Assembly (NCBI GenBank): GCA_904502025.1
Contig: CAJGDJ010000030.1
Coordinates: forward strand, 1 to 25,487
Length of the DNA: 25,487 bases
From: an uncultured Muribaculaceae bacterium
GTDB lineage: Bacteria; Bacteroidota; Bacteroidia; Bacteroidales; Muribaculaceae
Direction of reading: 5' to 3'
Part shown: positions 23,401 to 25,487 of the stretch, piece by piece
Layout of the letters: every line of letters starts with the position of its first letter
Numbering within the stretch: the stretch's first letter is position 1
Position numbers and translations under genes: made by a program
The notes under the pieces: generated by a model
Told to the model about the DNA's origin: nothing
Seen by the model: the letters and a program-made list of their open reading frames with translations, nothing else
Database searches by the model: none

Positions 23401-23611
23401 TGATTTGCTCTTCAAGTGGTGCAACAACCGAGTTTAGCACGGTTTGGGCATTAGCTCCGGTATAGGTTGTTTGCACTTGAATTGTAGGAGGTGCAATGTC
23501 GGGATATTGTGTGATTGGGAGAGCAAACAAGCCGATAATCCCAAGCAACACAATGAATATTGATATAACCGTCGATAGAACCGGACGATTAATGAAATTA
23601 TCAAGTTTCAT
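20435..23611 (-). CDS. RND multidrug efflux permease, HAE1 family (AcrB type)
   Basis: This 1058-residue inner-membrane pump uses the proton gradient to export hydrophobic or amphiphilic compounds. It has 12 transmembrane helices and two large periplasmic loops. Signatures are the N-terminal M-K-L-D-N-F-I-N-R-P-V, then P-P-T-I-Q-V-Q-T-T-Y-T-G-A (41-53), and the proton-relay pair D405-D406 in A-I-V-V-D-D-A-I-V in TM4. The TM10 motif L-L-A-K-N-A-I-L-I-I-E-F carries the relay lysine. The length is within the usual 1030-1070. It starts 44 bases after the adaptor stop and is followed 15 bases on by the outer-membrane factor. The substrate range cannot be predicted. Confidence 0.95.
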   Translation of the reverse strand: MKLDNFINRPVLSTVISIFIVLLGIIGLFALPITQYPDIAPPTIQVQTTYTGANAQTVLNSVVAPLEEQINGAQNMTYMTSSASNTGAATINVYFEQGYDPDMAAVDVQNRVAKAQGLLPAEVTKVGVITQKRQTSTLMAISLYAEDSTYSTEFVENYLKINIIPQIQRISGVGDAMVLGANYSMRIWLKPDVMAQYGLMPSDVSAILAEQNIEAAPGQFGERGEQSFQYIMKYKGRLVTPEEFEDIVIKATPDGEVLYLKDIADVELGREVYSFESELNGKTAATAMIYQTPGSNATEIIKNIVAYVDNAKKELPKGLDIAIPMNTNDFLEASIHEVLKTLLEAFVLVFIVVYIFLQDIRSTIIPAIAIPVALIGTFFVMNLIGFSINLITLSALVLAIAIVVDDAIVVVEAVHAKLDVGYQSARRASIDAMGEIASALISITLVMMLVFIPVSFMPGTSGVFYKQFGITMAISIAFSAVNALTLSPALCALFLKPHGNHEDKKTNFVDRFHTAFNTAYDSMLEKYKGVIKFFIKAKALSLAIVAVVIAVLVWLMGSTPTALVPNEDTGTIFAVVDMPPATSQERTGELLAELDEIIASIPAVETRVLVNGYSFVAGQGSTYGTFIIKLKNWEERSEEESSDKIIQQLNGMVKQKIKDGRVMLFAPPMISGYSVTNGFELQLQDKTGGDINKFYEIATNFLAELNKCPEIQMAYTTFNPSFPQYMVDIDVAKVKQAGLSPQTILSTLQGYYGGMYVSNFNRFGKLYRVMMQATPETRVSPETLNSIKVRNGNEMAPITNFISLRRVYGPDLLNRFNLFTSISVSGTPNPGYSSGEAIAAIERTAAQYLPQGYGYEFAGMTREEAGSSSGSATAIIFGLCFLFVYLLLSAQYESYILPLGVILSIPFGLMGTFIFAKIGDISNNVYLQIALIMLIGLLAKNAILIIEFAVERRRTGMSIANAAVAGAAARLRPILMTSLALIIGLLPMMLATGVGANGNNALGAGSIGGMLIGMILQVFIVPALFVIFQTIQEKFTPIKWNDTNNAGVASELEQYSRN

Positions 23612-23655
23612 AAGCGATTAATTGCTGATAATTAAAGGTTCAATAAGTTCGTAAA

Positions 23656-24798
23656 TTATTTATTTGCAGTTTTGTCGATTGGTTTGATTGTAAGGCCATC
23701 TTTAACAGTCGTGCCTACCCCTTCGATTACGATTTTATCTCCGGCTTTAAGTCCATTGGTTACGATATATTCTAACCCGTCATTGATTTCAAACACTTCG
23801 ATAGGATAGCTTTCGGTTTTATTTGAGTCATTGACAAGATATACATATTTCTTGTCTTGAATTTCAAATGTGGCTTTTTGTGGAATGATGACAACATCGT
23901 TTTCAGTATAAGGGATTACAACCGCCCCAGTGCTACCACTGCGAAGCATTCCGGCAGGGTTGTCAAATGCGGCTCTAACTGATGCAGCTCCGGTGTTTTG
24001 ATCAATCACCCCCGATACGGTAGCGATTTTTCCTGATAATCCGTATAGGTTGCCATCGGCAAGGCGAAGTTTTACAGCCGGCATTGCTGCAATTGCTTCA
24101 TCAAGAGAGATTGCTCCATTGTTGGTCAATCTGAGAATATCTTTTTCGGTTAAAGAAAAATAAGCATATATTTGGCTGTTGTCGCTCACTGTAGTAAGTG
24201 GCTGAGCCATTGATGGTGATGCAAGTGCACCAACTCGATTAGGAATTGAGCCAACAACGCCATTGCTTGGGGCAGTTACCATTGTGTATGATAGGTTCTT
24301 GCGAGCATTTACAAGATTTGCATTTGCTTGTGCCAATTGGGCTTCGGCTTGTGCAAGTGAATTCTCAGAGAGTTTATATTCGTATTCGCTGATGATGTTT
24401 TTTTCAAAAAGCGATTTCTTGTTGTTGGTAGTCAGTTGTGCTGTTGCAACAGCAGTTTCGGCAACCTTTACTGCAGCTTGTGCTTGATCGACTGCAGCTT
24501 GATATTGAACTTGGTCGAGAGTGAATAATAGTTGTCCCTTTCTCACTTTTTGTCCTTCATCTACATGCACTTTTGTGATAAAACCGGTTACTTGTGGACG
24601 AATGTCAATATCGGCTTTGCCTTTGATTGTAGCCGGATAAGTGCGATTGAGTTCTGAATTGCCGGTTGCTACTGTAATTGTAGCAATTTCGGGAGCCGGA
24701 GCTTGTTGCGGCTGTTGTTTGCCCCCACATGATGCCAATGCCGACAATGTAATCACAGCAAATGACACAATGACTAATCTAAATGCTTTTTTGTTCAT
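23656..24798 (-). CDS. RND efflux periplasmic adaptor lipoprotein (AcrA type)
   Basis: This 380-residue membrane fusion protein links the pump to the outer-membrane channel. The lipoprotein signal peptide ends L-A-S-C-G-G with Cys24. A P/Q-rich linker follows. The lipoyl half-motif is R-P-Q-V-T-G-F-I-T-K-V-H-V-D-E-G (67-82) with K-V-R-K-G-Q-L-L-F (84-92). The coiled-coil hairpin spans about 97-170, rich in A and Q. The second lipoyl half begins Y-T-M-V-T-A-P-S-N-G-V-V-G (171-183), then the beta-barrel and membrane-proximal domains. It is the first gene of the operon. A palindrome 40 bases upstream of the ATG is a candidate operator. Confidence 0.94.
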   Translation of the reverse strand: MNKKAFRLVIVSFAVITLSALASCGGKQQPQQAPAPEIATITVATGNSELNRTYPATIKGKADIDIRPQVTGFITKVHVDEGQKVRKGQLLFTLDQVQYQAAVDQAQAAVKVAETAVATAQLTTNNKKSLFEKNIISEYEYKLSENSLAQAEAQLAQANANLVNARKNLSYTMVTAPSNGVVGSIPNRVGALASPSMAQPLTTVSDNSQIYAYFSLTEKDILRLTNNGAISLDEAIAAMPAVKLRLADGNLYGLSGKIATVSGVIDQNTGAASVRAAFDNPAGMLRSGSTGAVVIPYTENDVVIIPQKATFEIQDKKYVYLVNDSNKTESYPIEVFEINDGLEYIVTNGLKAGDKIVIEGVGTTVKDGLTIKPIDKTANK

Positions 24799-24838
24799 TT
24801 TTCGTTTTCGTATTTATTTATTGTTATTATCAAAATAT

Positions 24839-24859
24839 GGCTCAAAACAGTTTTGAGCC
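24839..24859. repeat. perfect palindrome upstream of the efflux operon, candidate operator
   Basis: The nine-base arms GGCTCAAAA (24839-24847) and TTTTGAGCC (24851-24859) are exact reverse complements around CAG. It lies 40 bases before the adaptor ATG. The symmetry, length and position fit a TetR-like or similar dimer site. No T run follows on the minus strand, so it is not a good terminator. No regulator gene is adjacent in this window. Confidence 0.6.
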
Positions 24860-24974
24860 TACTATCCATTATGCGAATTTATAAAAATATTTTCACAGCG
24901 AAAAGAAAATTGGTCTAAATCACAATTATCAAGCCTATTTTTGCAAAAAAAATGCAAAAAAGAGGGCGGATTTC

Positions 24975-25005
24975 TATAGTGTCTAAAACAACTATGGACA
25001 CTATA
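24975..25005. repeat. inverted repeat in the gap upstream of the efflux operon
   Basis: The arms TATAGTGTC (24975-24983) and GACACTATA (24997-25005) pair perfectly around a 13-base spacer. It sits between the terminator at 25013-25040 and the palindrome at 24839-24859. No clear promoter element was found in the gap. It could be a second regulator site or a hairpin in the leader. Confidence 0.55.
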
Positions 25006-25012
25006 ACAAAAA

Positions 25013-25040
25013 AGCGAGCAATCCATTAGGACTGCTCGCT
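25013..25040 (-). terminator. intrinsic terminator of the T9SS-sorted protein gene at the right edge
   Basis: The arms AGCGAGCAATCC (25013-25024) and GGACTGCTCGCT (25029-25040) pair over 12 bases with one wobble and the tetraloop ATTA. On the minus strand TTTTTTGTT follows. It lies 23 bases after the stop. Confidence 0.9.
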
Positions 25041-25063
25041 GAGTATATTAGGTTGTTGTTTTA

Positions 25064-25487
25064 TTATTTAACAAGAACTTTAGAAGCTACGCTACCTTGT
25101 TTCTTGATGAAGAGGCCATTTTCAGGATTAGCAACTTTTACACCTTGGAGGTTGTAATAAACTGCATTGCCTTCGTTGTTTGCAGCTTCGATGCTTTCTA
25201 CGCCGTCACCATCTTCCCAAGTGTCGTTGAATCCAGGTTCAGCAACACAGTAAAGACCGATACCATTGTAGTTTTTGTATGTCAAAATGTAAGCACCTTG
25301 TTTTCCATTTTCGTCTTCTTCAACAACGATGTCGATATTGTGGATGCGAGTACCACCGTCAGATGTTTCACCAAGACCTGTTTCAGGAACGCTCCAAAGT
25401 TTGCGCATGCCTTCGAATGTCATACCTTCGCCAAGTTGGCAAATGTTGATACGACAACCTGGAGATACGTTATATTGAGCTTCTGCA
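25064..25487 (-). CDS. C-terminal part of a T9SS-sorted secreted protein (5' end outside window)
   Basis: The reading frame is open to the right edge, giving 140 visible residues and no start. The first methionine (codon 25421-25423) is internal, not the gene start. The visible core (V-S-P-G-C-R-I-N-I ... L-T-Y-K-N-Y-N-G-I-G-L-Y) is not a family I can name; it is rich in G, D and E and looks like a beta domain. The last 45 residues fit the Bacteroidales T9SS type A sorting domain: V-E-S-I-E-A then V-Y-Y-N-L-Q-G-V-K-V-A-N-P-E-N-G-L-F-I, ending K-V-L-V-K. It is predicted to be exported across the outer membrane. It has its own terminator and is separate from the efflux operon. Confidence 0.8.
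   Translation of the reverse strand, partial: AEAQYNVSPGCRINICQLGEGMTFEGMRKLWSVPETGLGETSDGGTRIHNIDIVVEEDENGKQGAYILTYKNYNGIGLYCVAEPGFNDTWEDGDGVESIEAANNEGNAVYYNLQGVKVANPENGLFIKKQGSVASKVLVK

Noticed and set aside
1..25487. CRISPR arrays, transposases, integrases or phage genes
   Set aside because: No regularly spaced repeats were seen, and no mobile-element protein motif was found in any frame.

Overview
The window looks like a chromosomal segment of a gut-type Bacteroidales bacterium, most likely Muribaculaceae or a close relative. The evidence is moderate AT richness, several -7 promoter elements of the Bacteroidetes TAnnTTTG form, C-terminal sorting domains of the type IX secretion system (T9SS), SusD-free surface lipoproteins, and a NodT-type RND efflux operon. 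Family placement is inference. No insertion sequence, phage gene, CRISPR array or plasmid function was seen; this is mostly housekeeping plus envelope genes.

Region 1 (1-3626, minus strand). The left edge holds a possible gene end and a run of hairpins. Next comes a compact cluster, transcribed leftward: a beta-helix surface lipoprotein, then mtnN (SAH/MTA nucleosidase), luxS (AI-2 synthase) and a small AlbA_2/Schlafen-type protein. MtnN makes S-ribosylhomocysteine and LuxS cleaves it, so the pair completes the activated methyl cycle and releases the AI-2 precursor. A strong hairpin at 150-187 ends the cluster.

Region 2 (3593-8979, minus strand). Two large paralogous secreted proteins lie in tandem. 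Each has a signal peptide, a phosphodiester glycosidase (NAGPA-like) domain, an Ig-like domain and a T9SS sorting domain, and each has its own terminator. Upstream, the divergent gap carries two back-to-back perfect palindromes between two promoters.

Region 3 (8980-14403, plus strand). A four-gene operon encodes a polyprenol-phosphate mannose synthase-like glycosyltransferase, dihydroorotase, a PMCA-type calcium ATPase and cytidine deaminase, closed by a bidirectional terminator.

Region 4 (14407-18145, minus strand). A TPR protein and ribH share a clear promoter. tRNA-Tyr and tRNA-Gly follow, driven by a near-ideal promoter inside the end of ribH. Upstream is a tightly packed recF / DUF721 (DciA-like) / thioesterase operon.

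Region 5 (18166-25487, minus strand). A tripartite RND efflux operon (acrA-acrB-oprM types) continues into an unusual LpxA-like acyltransferase. Upstream is a perfect palindrome that could be its operator, and then the C-terminal end of another T9SS-sorted protein that runs off the window. No gap between genes exceeds 300 bases.

Nothing here amounts to a clearly new system. The most interesting points are the paired T9SS phosphodiester glycosidases, the diverged LpxA in an efflux operon, the luxS-linked AlbA_2 protein and the paired palindromes at 8831-8905.
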